From positions 1 to 64,000 of the forward strand of contig DWXH01000031.1 in NCBI GenBank assembly GCA_019119305.1: 64,000 nt of DNA, given 5' to 3'. Of the stretch, positions 17,208 through 26,388 are shown one piece after another. Each line of letters begins with the position of its first letter. The first letter of the stretch is position 1. The DNA comes from Candidatus Alistipes merdigallinarum. Lineage in GTDB: Bacteria; Bacteroidota; Bacteroidia; Bacteroidales; Rikenellaceae. Under the pieces are notes generated by a model, which worked only from the letters and a program-made list of their open reading frames with translations, searched no databases and was not told the DNA's origin. The position numbers and the translations under genes were made by a program.

Positions 17208-17924
17208 TTAAAAATCGTTGAGCAACGCCACTGTATGCACAGCCACAACTCCAGCTGTCTCGGTACGCAACCGGCTTCGGCCCAACGTAACCGGAACAAA
17301 TCCATTACGACAAGCCATTGCAACCTCTTCGGGAGAAAAATCGCCCTCCGGCCCGATCAGCACCAGAACATCCTCCCCGGGCTGTATGCACTCTTTCAGC
17401 GGAATGCGCTCGACTTCATCTCCACAATAGGCAATAAACTTCCGGCCGGGAAAAGCCCCCTCTTTGATCACCTCTTTAAACGGAGTCAGTTCGTCGATCT
17501 GCGGATGGTAGGCCTTCAACGACTGTTTTACCGCCCCGGTCGCCACTCGCATCAGCCGGTCTGACTTCAAAACCCGACGCTCGCTATGCTCGGTCAAGAG
17601 CGGTATGATACGATCAATCCCGATCTCCGTAGCCTTTTCGACAAACCACTCCAGACGATCGGTATTTTTCGTCGGGGCAATAGCCACACACAACCGATAG
17701 CCACGCTTTTCAAACGCCTCGGTCCGTTCTCGCAGGGACAGCGTACAGTTCTTCGGAGAAATCGCAGCTATTTCAGCCCTGCACAACGTCCCCTTCCCAT
17801 CGGTAACATAGAGGCTGTCGCCTATGCGCAGGCGAAGCACCCGTACGCAATGACGCGACTCCTCCTCGGAAAGCGTATAACTGTCCGAGCCGAAATCTAT
17901 ATCCGGTGCATAAAATAATTGCAT
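17208..17924 (-). CDS. rsmE: 16S rRNA (uracil-1498-N3) methyltransferase
   Basis: A 238-residue SPOUT-class methyltransferase. The N-terminal PUA-like part contains ESRHCVRVLRLRIGD. The C-terminal trefoil-knot SAM site contains VLIGPEGDFSPEE and LGRSRLRTETAGVVA. It methylates U1498 in helix 44 of 16S rRNA. It is divergent from the M3 peptidase gene and is probably the first gene of a unit with the chromate transporter halves. Confidence 0.94.
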   Translation of the reverse strand: MQLFYAPDIDFGSDSYTLSEEESRHCVRVLRLRIGDSLYVTDGKGTLCRAEIAAISPKNCTLSLRERTEAFEKRGYRLCVAIAPTKNTDRLEWFVEKATEIGIDRIIPLLTEHSERRVLKSDRLMRVATGAVKQSLKAYHPQIDELTPFKEVIKEGAFPGRKFIAYCGDEVERIPLKECIQPGEDVLVLIGPEGDFSPEEVAMACRNGFVPVTLGRSRLRTETAGVVAVHTVALLNDF

Positions 17925-17935
17925 GAAGACAAACG

Positions 17936-17966
17936 TTGCATTTAACGGGATTATCGCTATTTTTGC
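17936..17966 (+). promoter_or_regulatory. promoter of the M3 peptidase gene
   Basis: TTG (17936-17938), 20 bases, then TATTTTTG (17959-17966), a full Bacteroidetes match. Transcription would start near 17973, supporting the ATG at 18020 rather than any start further upstream. Confidence 0.6.
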
Positions 17967-18019
17967 AGGATAACGAATTTCGACGCAAAGATACGAAACC
18001 CGGAAGAACTAACAACGTC

Positions 18020-20281
18020 ATGTCACGCTTCGTCACGCTTTTTTTTGTTGCCATCAGCGCACTCACATTTACCATATCCACTACGGGGTGTAAAAAAGAG
18101 ACCCCTCCACCCAATCCCTTCTTCACACAATGGGATACTCCTTATGGATTCCCTCCGTTCGACAAGATCCGTCCGGAACACTACAAGCCGGCCATCGAAC
18201 GCGGCATTGCACTCCATTCTGCAGAGATCGATTCGATCGTCTCCAACACACAGACACCCGATTTCAACAACGTGATCGCGGCATTCGACCGAAGCGGCGA
18301 ACTGCTCGATCGCGCCTCCTCTATATTCTACCAGATATTGAGTACCGACGGCAGCGACGAATTGCGGCAAATCGAGTTGGAAATCGCACCGAAAATCACG
18401 GCCCACAAAGACAGCATCTATCAGAACGAACAACTCTTTGCCCGCATCGACAGTGTCTATGCCACACGCGAGCAACGCATCGCCGATCCGGAGCAACGGC
18501 GTCTGACCGAACTGATCTATAAACAATTCGTTCATAGCGGAGCCCGACTCGACCCACAGAAGAAAAAGAGACTTCAAGAGATCAACCAGGAGCTCACCTC
18601 ACTCAGCATCCGTTTCGGAAACAACCTGCAAGCCGAAACGAAAAACTTCATATTAGTTATTGATTCGGCCAAACACCTCAACGGCCTGCCCGACGAACTG
18701 AAAAACTCTGCAATAAAACGAGGTAATGATTTAGGCTTAGAAAGCAAATGGGTCTTCACGCTCGACAACTCCTGTCTGATTCCCTTCTTGACCCACAGCG
18801 AAATCGATACATTGCGTAAAAAGATGTACACGGCCTACATCAATCGGGGTCGCAACGGCAACGAATACGACAATCGACAGATTGTCAACGACATCCTTCG
18901 TCTTCGCACCGAAAAGGCACACCTTTTAGGCTACCCTTCATACGCCGCATTCGTGCTGGATGACCGTATGGCACAAAATCCAGAAAAGGTTTACGGACTG
19001 CTCGATACGTTATGGACTCCAGCCCTTGAACTGGCAAAGGAAGAGTTGGCCGAGCTCACCTCGATCAAAAAAACGGAGACCGGAGATTCGACCGTCGCCG
19101 CGTGGGACTGGTGGTTCTATGCCGAAAAGCTGAGGCGACGGGACTATCGGTTGGATGAATCGACGTTAATGCCCTATTTTGCTTTGGAGGATGTAAAAAC
19201 GGGAGTTTTTCAACTGAGCAACCGGCTTTGGGGGCTCTCGTTCCGTCCGATATCGGTACCGACCTACAACACAGAGTGTTTTGTGTATGAGGTTCTCGAC
19301 CGAAACGACGCTCCATTGGGTGTACTCAATTTCGATCCGTACATGCGCAGGGAGAAACGCGGCGGTGCATGGTGTGGCCTCTTCCGCAACGGCCTTTATG
19401 CAACAGACAGCACTCGCGTCTTCCCGATCGTCACGGTTGTCTGCAACTTCACCCCGCCCTCAGGAAGCCAATCCCCATTGCTGACTTTAGATGAGACAAA
19501 AACCCTGTTCCATGAATTCGGCCATGCGCTCCACAAACTTTTCTGCAAAGCGAAATATAACGCCACCTCCCATGCCGAATGGGATTTTGTAGAACTCCCC
19601 TCGCAGATTATGGAAAACTGGTCGACCGAACCCGAAGTATTGCGGTTTTACGCCCGCAACTACCAGACAGGTGATCCGATTCCAGAGCATCTGATCCGGA
19701 AAATTCACTCGAGCAAATCGAGTAATCAGGGATTCGCGACAACCGAACTGGTAGCCGCTGCACTATTAGACATGGACCTGCACTCCATCACCGAATACGG
19801 AACGATCGACCTCGACGCATTCGAGCAACAGGCGCTTTACGAAAAGAGAGGCCTTATTCCCCAGATCGCCCCACGATACCAGGCTCCCTATTTCGCCCAC
19901 ATCTTTGACGGTGGATACGCCGCCGGATACTACGGATACCTATGGGCCGAAGTACTCGACAAGGATGCCTTCCAAGCTTTCACTACGAGCGGAGACCTGT
20001 TCGATCGTGAAGTGGCCCAAACGTTCCGAAGCACGATTCTCGAACCGGGAGGAACCACAGACGGGATGATGTTGTTCAAAAATTTCATGGGACGCGAGCC
20101 TCAAGTACTTCCGATGATGGTGGCCAGAGGATTGGCCGAGCCTCCTGCTGAAGACAGTACGGCAACAGCCGAAGCCACCCTTCCCGACTCACTCAAAACC
20201 GATTCCTCAAAAACCGATGCGGTCAAACGCCAATCGGACTCTTCCGGAACGGCTACACCTCGCGTTCGGGTTCGTCCTTAA
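18020..20281 (+). CDS. M3-family metallopeptidase (dipeptidyl carboxypeptidase-like), lipoprotein
   Basis: A 753-residue peptidase of the thimet oligopeptidase/Dcp family. The zinc site is HEFGHALHKLF near residue 498, with the second metal-binding region in the helix after VELPSQIMENW. The signal peptide ends at a lipobox-like TTGCKKE, so it is an anchored periplasmic or outer-membrane enzyme that trims short peptides. I start at MSRFVTLFF (18020), because upstream residues carry no export signal and overlap the promoter. The last 45 or so residues form a Ser/Thr/Asp-rich, low-complexity tail ending PRVRVRP, absent from the other M3 peptidase in this window. Confidence 0.92.
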   Translation: MSRFVTLFFVAISALTFTISTTGCKKETPPPNPFFTQWDTPYGFPPFDKIRPEHYKPAIERGIALHSAEIDSIVSNTQTPDFNNVIAAFDRSGELLDRASSIFYQILSTDGSDELRQIELEIAPKITAHKDSIYQNEQLFARIDSVYATREQRIADPEQRRLTELIYKQFVHSGARLDPQKKKRLQEINQELTSLSIRFGNNLQAETKNFILVIDSAKHLNGLPDELKNSAIKRGNDLGLESKWVFTLDNSCLIPFLTHSEIDTLRKKMYTAYINRGRNGNEYDNRQIVNDILRLRTEKAHLLGYPSYAAFVLDDRMAQNPEKVYGLLDTLWTPALELAKEELAELTSIKKTETGDSTVAAWDWWFYAEKLRRRDYRLDESTLMPYFALEDVKTGVFQLSNRLWGLSFRPISVPTYNTECFVYEVLDRNDAPLGVLNFDPYMRREKRGGAWCGLFRNGLYATDSTRVFPIVTVVCNFTPPSGSQSPLLTLDETKTLFHEFGHALHKLFCKAKYNATSHAEWDFVELPSQIMENWSTEPEVLRFYARNYQTGDPIPEHLIRKIHSSKSSNQGFATTELVAAALLDMDLHSITEYGTIDLDAFEQQALYEKRGLIPQIAPRYQAPYFAHIFDGGYAAGYYGYLWAEVLDKDAFQAFTTSGDLFDREVAQTFRSTILEPGGTTDGMMLFKNFMGREPQVLPMMVARGLAEPPAEDSTATAEATLPDSLKTDSSKTDAVKRQSDSSGTATPRVRVRP

Positions 20282-20288
20282 AGCGCCT

Positions 20289-21140
20289 TTACCGGACGAC
20301 TGGTCCGATCAGCTCCTTACCGAGCATCAAAAATTTTCGGGTCACCCCCCAATGGTATCCACCGAGCGCACCGGACGACCGGATTACCCGATGGCACGGA
20401 ATCAGGCAGGCTACCGGATTACTCCCCACTGCCCCTCCTACGGCACGGGAGGCTAAGGGTGCCCCGATTTGTCGGGCCAATGCACCGTAAGTCGTCAGGG
20501 ATCCCCGCGGAATCCGGAGCAGTTGCCGCCACACATCGAGCTGAAACGGCGTCCCTTTCAAATGCAAACAAACCGGATCATAGGTTTCCGTTCCTTCATT
20601 GAAATAGGATAAAGCCCGGTGATGCATTTCATCGGACCCGAGCACAAAAGTCGCCCGGGGGAACAGCCGCTGCAATTCTACCGGAAGGGAGGCTTCGTCT
20701 GTATCGACAAAACCCGCAAAACAGATCCCGACGGAGGTCGATGCAAGCAATACCCGACCGAAAGCGGTCGGATAACAGGCATACCGCACCACAAATGCAG
20801 CATCCGAAACAACTTCCGTTGGGACCGGAACGATATCGATCCTCGAAGCCGAACCGTGCCGGTCCCTGTCGGATGTCGATGAAAACAGATCCGGTTCCGG
20901 GGTATCGTTTTTCATTTTTTCCCGAAGCGACACCGGAGTCAAGGCCTCAGCAAAACGTTCCGGATCGACTCCGGCCCACGATTTAAAAAGCGATCTGAAA
21001 CAAACCGGATCAATCCCGCAGCTCTTCACCGCATCGATCCACGACACACGTCCGTCCAGACACCTTTCAAGAACCGAACAGAGCCTCGGAAAAAAGGAGT
21101 TTTCACTTCCTGCAATTATTTCCAATTCCTCCTTACTCAT
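20289..21140 (-). CDS. methylated-DNA-[protein]-cysteine S-methyltransferase with half AraC-like N-terminus
   Basis: A 283-residue suicide repair protein that takes the methyl group from O6-methylguanine. The active-site motif IPCHRV places the acceptor at Cys249, preceded by GTPFQLDVWRQLLRIPRGSLTTYG and followed by GALGGYHWGVTRK. The first 70 or so residues resemble the last helix-turn-helix of AraC/Ada proteins (CFRSLFKSWAGVDPERFAEAL) but only one such motif is seen. The Ada phosphotriester-sensing domain is missing. The gene lies 15 bases downstream of a DNA glycosylase gene, giving an alkylation-repair operon. Whether the N-terminal part still binds DNA is unknown. Confidence 0.88.
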   Translation of the reverse strand: MSKEELEIIAGSENSFFPRLCSVLERCLDGRVSWIDAVKSCGIDPVCFRSLFKSWAGVDPERFAEALTPVSLREKMKNDTPEPDLFSSTSDRDRHGSASRIDIVPVPTEVVSDAAFVVRYACYPTAFGRVLLASTSVGICFAGFVDTDEASLPVELQRLFPRATFVLGSDEMHHRALSYFNEGTETYDPVCLHLKGTPFQLDVWRQLLRIPRGSLTTYGALARQIGAPLASRAVGGAVGSNPVACLIPCHRVIRSSGALGGYHWGVTRKFLMLGKELIGPVVR

Positions 21141-21155
21141 TCTGCAAAAAAGTTT

Positions 21156-21794
21156 TCATTTTTCAGCTCCTCCGTCCGTTAAATTCCGAATCGGCAATTT
21201 GTCCGCAGCCCACAAATAGAGCGAAGCAACTGACCCATAGGGAGAATAAAGCCGACGATAACGATCGAAATCGGCCCGTGTCATTTCGGGTAAACCGTGC
21301 AAAGTCATCAGGCTGCGGCGTATGACCAGATCGTTATAGCTCAACACATCGGGACGCTGCATCGAAAAAAGCAACAACATTTCGGCCGTCCACACCCCGA
21401 CGCCGGGAAGTTGCGTCAACCAGGCAACTACCTCCTGATCCGACAAACCAACCAAATCCGACTCACTAATTTTCCCCTCAAAGAATGCCTGCGCCGCTGC
21501 CAAGATATAATCAGCCTTACGGAACGACATGCCGCACTCCTTAATCGCCGAACGGCCGGTTTGTAACACCCGCTCAGGAGTCACCGGAGCGAGCAATGCT
21601 CGAAACCGGCCGACCACCCGCTCCATTGCCCGATTGGAAATCTGTTGTCCGATGATCGACTCAGTCAACGCGACGAACAGATCAGGGGTCACTTTCCGTT
21701 CAATCCGTCCGACCTGTCCGATCACTGCCCCCAACGCCTCATCGCATCGGCTCAAATAGTCGATTTCCCGCTCTCCGTATTCAAATATTTCCAT
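21156..21794 (-). CDS. DNA-3-methyladenine glycosylase (AlkA-like, HhH-GPD family)
   Basis: A 212-residue base-excision glycosylase that removes alkylated bases. It has the helix-hairpin-helix LPGVGVWTAEMLLLF and the catalytic Asp of the HhH-GPD family in SYNDLVIRRSL. The opening LTESIIGQQISNRAMERVVGRF is typical of AlkA. It lacks the N-terminal AlkA domain of E. coli and is about the size of the shorter family members. The downstream gene, 15 bases away, encodes the O6-methylguanine repair protein. Confidence 0.9.
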   Translation of the reverse strand: MEIFEYGEREIDYLSRCDEALGAVIGQVGRIERKVTPDLFVALTESIIGQQISNRAMERVVGRFRALLAPVTPERVLQTGRSAIKECGMSFRKADYILAAAQAFFEGKISESDLVGLSDQEVVAWLTQLPGVGVWTAEMLLLFSMQRPDVLSYNDLVIRRSLMTLHGLPEMTRADFDRYRRLYSPYGSVASLYLWAADKLPIRNLTDGGAEK

Positions 21795-21926
21795 ACGTTT
21801 GTTTTTATTCCCTCTGACTCAAATGCACCTGTTACAAAGTTACTTTTTTCCATAATACAACCGAATACTCCACAACAAATCGGCCGGTCCACAGAACAAA
21901 ATCGAATGACATCAGAAAAAACAATG

Positions 21927-21934
21927 TATTTTTG
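21927..21934 (+). promoter_or_regulatory. likely -7 box of the MATE gene
   Basis: TATTTTTG lies 22 bases before the ATG at 21956. It overlaps the alternative TTG start at 21932, which argues for the later ATG. The upstream box is not clear. Confidence 0.45.
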
Positions 21935-21955
21935 TACGTTCATCCGGGAACCGCT

Positions 21956-23281
21956 ATGCAACCGAGCCGCAGACAAATATGGAGTATGACCTACCCGATC
22001 CTGATCAGTCTGACAATGGAAAACATGATCGGACTGACCGACACAGCCTTTTTGGGACGGGTCGGAGAGGTCGAACTGGGTGCATCGGCGATTGCCGGAG
22101 TCTACTACATGGCGATCTTTATGATCGGTTTCGGTTTCAGCATCGGAACACAGATTCTGATCGGACGAAGGAACGGCGAAAAAAAACACCTCGAAATCGG
22201 CCCCATTTTACAACAGGGCATTCTCTTTTTGATGGCGTTGGCTGCCATCATGTGTATCGCCTCCCATGCTTTCACTCCGATCATCCTTCGGAAAATCATC
22301 GCCTCCACGGCAGTCTACGAAGCGGCTATCGACTATACGAACTGGCGGGTCTACGGATTCTTCTTTTCATTCATCGCCATCATGTTCCGCGCCTTTTACG
22401 TGGGTATCACCCACACGAAAATCCTTACCGCCAACTCACTCGTCATGCTTTCGGTCAACATCGTACTGAACTATGCGCTGATTTTTGGCAAGTGGGGCTT
22501 TCCGGCACTCGGCATCGCCGGTGCGGCCATCGCCTCTTCGGCTTCGGAACTCGCCTCTGCCCTGTTTTTCCTGATTTACACCCGAACCAAAATCGACCAC
22601 CGGAAATATGCCCTCTTCCGGTTCCACCGTTTTCGCCCGGGCCTACTGAAACAGATGCTCAACGTCTCGATCTGGACCATGTTCCAAGCCTTCATCTCGG
22701 TGTCGGTCTGGTTTCTTTTCTTCGCTGCAATCGAACATCTCGGAGAACGCGAACTCGCCATATCGAACATCATCCGCAATACATCCGGATTCATCTTTAT
22801 GATCGTCAGCGCCTTTGCTTCCACAACCAATGCATTGGTCAGCAACCAGATGGGGGCAGGGAAACCGAATCTGGTCATCCCGACCTCGATCAAAACCATA
22901 AAACTTTGCTATGCGGTCATCATCCCCGCAATCCTCTTGTTTGCTGTCATTCCCAATGTAATCCTGCGTATTTACACGGATAATCTGTCGCTGGTAGAAA
23001 GCTCCACTCCCTCGTTGTGGGTCATGCTCTCTTCCTACCTGCTGACCGTACCGGCTGTTATCCTCTTCAATACGGTGTCCGGAACCGGCAATACGAAACA
23101 TGCCCTGCTGCTGGAAATGCTCACACTGGCTTTATATACTGTCTACACCTTTGTCATCGTGTTCCACTTCAGGGCCGACGTCGCCGTTTGCTGGACCACC
23201 GAACACGTCTACTCTTTCATTCTACTGCTCTTGGTCGTGCTTTACCTGAAAAAAGCGAACTGGCGACAAAAAAATATTTAA
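21956..23281 (+). CDS. MATE-family efflux transporter
   Basis: A 441-residue inner-membrane protein with about twelve helices. It shows the MATE pattern SMTYPILISLTMENMIGLTDTAFLGRVGEVELGA at the start and a repeat of the fold in the second half. MATE proteins expel drugs or metabolites in exchange for Na+ or H+; the substrate is unknown here. Family alignment and the promoter box support the ATG at 21956. The dinB gene follows after 17 bases, so both may be co-transcribed. Confidence 0.93.
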   Translation: MQPSRRQIWSMTYPILISLTMENMIGLTDTAFLGRVGEVELGASAIAGVYYMAIFMIGFGFSIGTQILIGRRNGEKKHLEIGPILQQGILFLMALAAIMCIASHAFTPIILRKIIASTAVYEAAIDYTNWRVYGFFFSFIAIMFRAFYVGITHTKILTANSLVMLSVNIVLNYALIFGKWGFPALGIAGAAIASSASELASALFFLIYTRTKIDHRKYALFRFHRFRPGLLKQMLNVSIWTMFQAFISVSVWFLFFAAIEHLGERELAISNIIRNTSGFIFMIVSAFASTTNALVSNQMGAGKPNLVIPTSIKTIKLCYAVIIPAILLFAVIPNVILRIYTDNLSLVESSTPSLWVMLSSYLLTVPAVILFNTVSGTGNTKHALLLEMLTLALYTVYTFVIVFHFRADVAVCWTTEHVYSFILLLLVVLYLKKANWRQKNI

Positions 23282-23298
23282 GTCCCATACGTTTCGAC

Positions 23299-24375
23299 AT
23301 GACAACCGAACGGAAAATCATACACATCGATATGGATGCGTTCTACGCTTCGGTAGAACAGCGTGATCATCCCGAATTCCGAGGTCGTCCGTTGGTCGTA
23401 GGTTCCCCGGAAAAACGCGGAGTCATTTCAGCAGCCAGCTACGAAGCCCGCCGTTATGGAATCCGCTCGGCTATGCCCTCGACAACGGCACGAAGGTTAT
23501 GTCCTGATCTGATTTTTGTCCCGCTGCATATGGAGACTTATCGGAACGTCTCCCGCGAAATCCACCGTATCTTTCACGACTATACCGACCGGATCGAACC
23601 GATAGCCCTCGACGAAGCCTTTCTCGACGTGACCGAAAACAAAAAAAACATTCCGTTAGCAGTCGATATTGCACGTGAGATCAAATACCGCATCCGAAAA
23701 GAACTGGACCTCATCGCTTCCGCCGGTGTATCCTATAACAAATTCTTAGCGAAAATCGCTTCCGACTTCCGCAAACCGGACGGATTATGCACGATTCATC
23801 CCTCACGGGCAGCAACCTTTATTGCCCGCCTTCCGATCGAATCGTTCTGGGGTGTCGGACGGATTACGGCTCGCCGCATGCACGAGCTCGGCATCCATAA
23901 CGGAGCCGATCTTCGGACCTGCTCCCTCGCCTATCTGACCGAACGTTTCGGCAAAACGGGAAAGCTCTATTACGACTTTGCACACGGAATCGACCCGCGT
24001 CCGGTCGAATCGGTCCGCATCCGGAAATCAGTGGGATGTGAAACGACTTTCGAACGAGACCTGTCGAATACCGAAGTCCTCACGGAAGCATTACACCGGC
24101 TCACCGCCTTGTTGAACCGAAGGCTCGAGCAAGCCGGATTTTCGGGACACACGCTAACGTTGAAAATCAAGTTCGCCGATTTCCAGCGACAGAGCCGCAG
24201 CATCACCCCCGACTATGAATTAGACCCTTCCTCCGACATCTTTCCCTTAGCCCGGCAGCTCTTGCTCGAATCCGATGCCGTCGTCCGTCCAGTCCGTCTG
24301 CTCGGTCTCTCAGTCAGCAACCCGAGCCGATCCATTCCACACGAACTGTACCGCCAACTCTCCCTCGATCTATAA
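23299..24375 (+). CDS. dinB: DNA polymerase IV (Y family)
   Basis: A 358-residue translesion polymerase. The metal-binding acidic residues are in HIDMDAFYASVEQRDHP and in IALDEAFLDVT. The thumb shows the helix-hairpin-helix IESFWGVGRITARRMHELGI, and a little-finger domain follows. It copies damaged templates without proofreading. The frame is open further upstream inside the MATE gene, but the family start is MTTERKIIHID at 23299. No LexA-type box is visible in the 17-base gap, so control must come from upstream. The last residues lack an obvious clamp-binding motif that I can be sure of. Confidence 0.95.
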   Translation: MTTERKIIHIDMDAFYASVEQRDHPEFRGRPLVVGSPEKRGVISAASYEARRYGIRSAMPSTTARRLCPDLIFVPLHMETYRNVSREIHRIFHDYTDRIEPIALDEAFLDVTENKKNIPLAVDIAREIKYRIRKELDLIASAGVSYNKFLAKIASDFRKPDGLCTIHPSRAATFIARLPIESFWGVGRITARRMHELGIHNGADLRTCSLAYLTERFGKTGKLYYDFAHGIDPRPVESVRIRKSVGCETTFERDLSNTEVLTEALHRLTALLNRRLEQAGFSGHTLTLKIKFADFQRQSRSITPDYELDPSSDIFPLARQLLLESDAVVRPVRLLGLSVSNPSRSIPHELYRQLSLDL

Positions 24376-24388
24376 ACCGGACACCCGT

Positions 24389-25138
24389 TTACAAATCGTA
24401 CTTCAACAAATCGCGCATCGCAATCACTTTGCAGCGGCGCGCTTTCAACTCCTTGAGCAATTTCTCGAAATTTTCGGGAGAGGTGCTGACGAAATCGTGC
24501 GCCAAATCGGGTACCCCATGCAGACAAAAGATCACGATCTGCCCGTCACGGGCCTCATCGAGTGCCTGCCGAATGAAATCGGGCGTCTCGAACCGGGCAT
24601 CGACCACCCCATAACTCGGCATCAGCATTTTGTCGGAGCTTCCTACCACGTAGGGTTTATCCCCTCCGTGACGGGCCAACGTGTACCCCATACGCTGCAG
24701 CACAGCGATTCCCTCCGGACTGTTGTCGTATCCCGGATAGGCATAGGTCACCGGATGGGGTATTCCATATTCGGCACACTTCTCCTCGATGTATGCCGTC
24801 TCGGCCTCGATCTCTTCGGCACTCATCCGGCTCATCTGACCGTGGCTGCGGCTGTGGTTCCCTATCTCGAAACCCATATCGCTCAACTCGCAGATCTGCT
24901 CCCACGTCATGTATTTCGTCTTATCCTCAAAGCCCGGAAATTCACAAACGTAGAATGTCGCACCGAACCCGTACTTTTTCAACAGCGGTCCGACCACCGA
25001 ACGCTGGCTCTCGGTCGCATCGTCGAAGGTCAACACAACAATCGGTCCTTTGACCCGTTTCAGCCGTTTCCCGGCCTGAAGCGTCGATACGCCAGCCGCA
25101 AGAACAAGCGTCAACGCACACATCAGCAATCGTCTCAT
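24389..25138 (-). CDS. exported polysaccharide deacetylase (NodB/CE4-like)
   Basis: A 249-residue protein with a signal peptide (MRRLLMCALTLVLAAGVSTLQA). The NodB fold is shown by VVLTFDDATESQ (catalytic and metal Asp pair), EIGNHSRSHGQMSRM (the HxxxH metal motif) and YAYPGYDNSPEG. It would remove acetyl or related groups from a polysaccharide in the periplasm. The gene lies 32 bases after the mannonate dehydratase gene on the same strand, so it may act on a substrate that leads into the mannonate pathway. Start taken at 25138, where the signal peptide begins. Confidence 0.87.
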   Translation of the reverse strand: MRRLLMCALTLVLAAGVSTLQAGKRLKRVKGPIVVLTFDDATESQRSVVGPLLKKYGFGATFYVCEFPGFEDKTKYMTWEQICELSDMGFEIGNHSRSHGQMSRMSAEEIEAETAYIEEKCAEYGIPHPVTYAYPGYDNSPEGIAVLQRMGYTLARHGGDKPYVVGSSDKMLMPSYGVVDARFETPDFIRQALDEARDGQIVIFCLHGVPDLAHDFVSTSPENFEKLLKELKARRCKVIAMRDLLKYDL

Positions 25139-25170
25139 CACTTCTGGTATTTTGCAATTAAACATTCACG

Positions 25171-26349
25171 TCACTTGCCGTAGAGGCTTCGGGCAATGCC
25201 CATCTCCAATCCACGCAGTTCGGCCAATCCGCGCAGACGTCCAATACACGAATAACCCGGATTGGTCTTTTTGTGCAGGTCGTCGCACATCTGATGCCCG
25301 TGGTCGGGACGCACCGGGATCGACACCTTTCGTCTCTGCTGAAGCTCCAACAGCGCCTTCATTACGCCGTACATGTCGACGTCACCTTCCAGATGATTCG
25401 CTTCTACAAAATTTCCCTCCGCATCGCGCTGCGTACTGCGCAGATGGACAAAGCCGACCCGATCGCTGAACTCCTCCATCATGGCCGCCAGTTCGTTGTC
25501 GCTTCTCACGCCGAACGACCCCGTACAGAGACATAACCCGTTCGAAAGATTGGGAACAGCCGCTATCAATTTCCGGAAATCCTCCGCCGTACTCATTATC
25601 CTCGGAAGGCCCAATATCGACCGGGGCGGATCATCGGGATGGATCACCAACGAAACACCCACCTGATCGGCCACCGGAGCCACCTCCTGCAAAAAAGCGA
25701 TCAGGTTCCGACGCAACTGTTTTGCATCGATATCACGATAGCGGGCCAACGCCTCACGGAACTGGTCCAACGTGAAACTCTCCTCCGCACCGGGGAGCCC
25801 GGCAATCATATTGCGGGTCAAGCGTTCCCGCTCCTCTGCATCCATCTGCGCATAACGTGCGGCAGCCTTTTCGCGCTGCTGGGGCGTGTATTCATCGGAC
25901 GCTCCCTCCCGTTTCAAGATAAACAGATCGAACGCCGCAAAAGCCGCCTGTTCAAACCGCAACGCCTTCGACCCATCGGGCATCGTGTAGGCCAGATCGG
26001 TTCGGGTCCAATCCAGCACCGGCATAAAATTATAGGTAACGATGCGGATTCCGCACTCCGCCAGATTACGGATACTCTGTTTGTAATTCTCGATATACCG
26101 GACAAAATCGCCTGTCCGGGTTTTAATATGTTCGTGCACCGGTACGCTCTCCACGACGCTCCACACCAGACCGGCCGCAGCAACCTCCTGCTGACGTTTC
26201 CGTATCTCGTCGACCGTCCACACCTCCCCGTTGGGAATATGGTGCAATGCCGTCACTACATCCGTAGCTCCCGCCTGTCGGATGTTCCACAGACTCACCG
26301 GATCATTCGGTCCATACCAACGCCACGACTGTTTGCAAAGATAAACCAT
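25171..26349 (-). CDS. uxuA: mannonate dehydratase
   Basis: A 392-residue cytoplasmic enzyme that dehydrates D-mannonate to 2-keto-3-deoxygluconate in hexuronate breakdown. Family hallmarks are the opening [61 protein letters not shown] and RPDHGHQM. The length fits the family. Start at MVYLCKQSW (26349). It follows an oxidoreductase gene by 39 bases, giving the UxuB-like and UxuA steps in one unit. KDG kinase and aldolase genes are not in this window. Confidence 0.95.
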   Translation of the reverse strand: MVYLCKQSWRWYGPNDPVSLWNIRQAGATDVVTALHHIPNGEVWTVDEIRKRQQEVAAAGLVWSVVESVPVHEHIKTRTGDFVRYIENYKQSIRNLAECGIRIVTYNFMPVLDWTRTDLAYTMPDGSKALRFEQAAFAAFDLFILKREGASDEYTPQQREKAAARYAQMDAEERERLTRNMIAGLPGAEESFTLDQFREALARYRDIDAKQLRRNLIAFLQEVAPVADQVGVSLVIHPDDPPRSILGLPRIMSTAEDFRKLIAAVPNLSNGLCLCTGSFGVRSDNELAAMMEEFSDRVGFVHLRSTQRDAEGNFVEANHLEGDVDMYGVMKALLELQQRRKVSIPVRPDHGHQMCDDLHKKTNPGYSCIGRLRGLAELRGLEMGIARSLYGK

Positions 26350-26388
26350 AATATTTTCTAATTTTCGATTTACTAATCTGACTGACAA

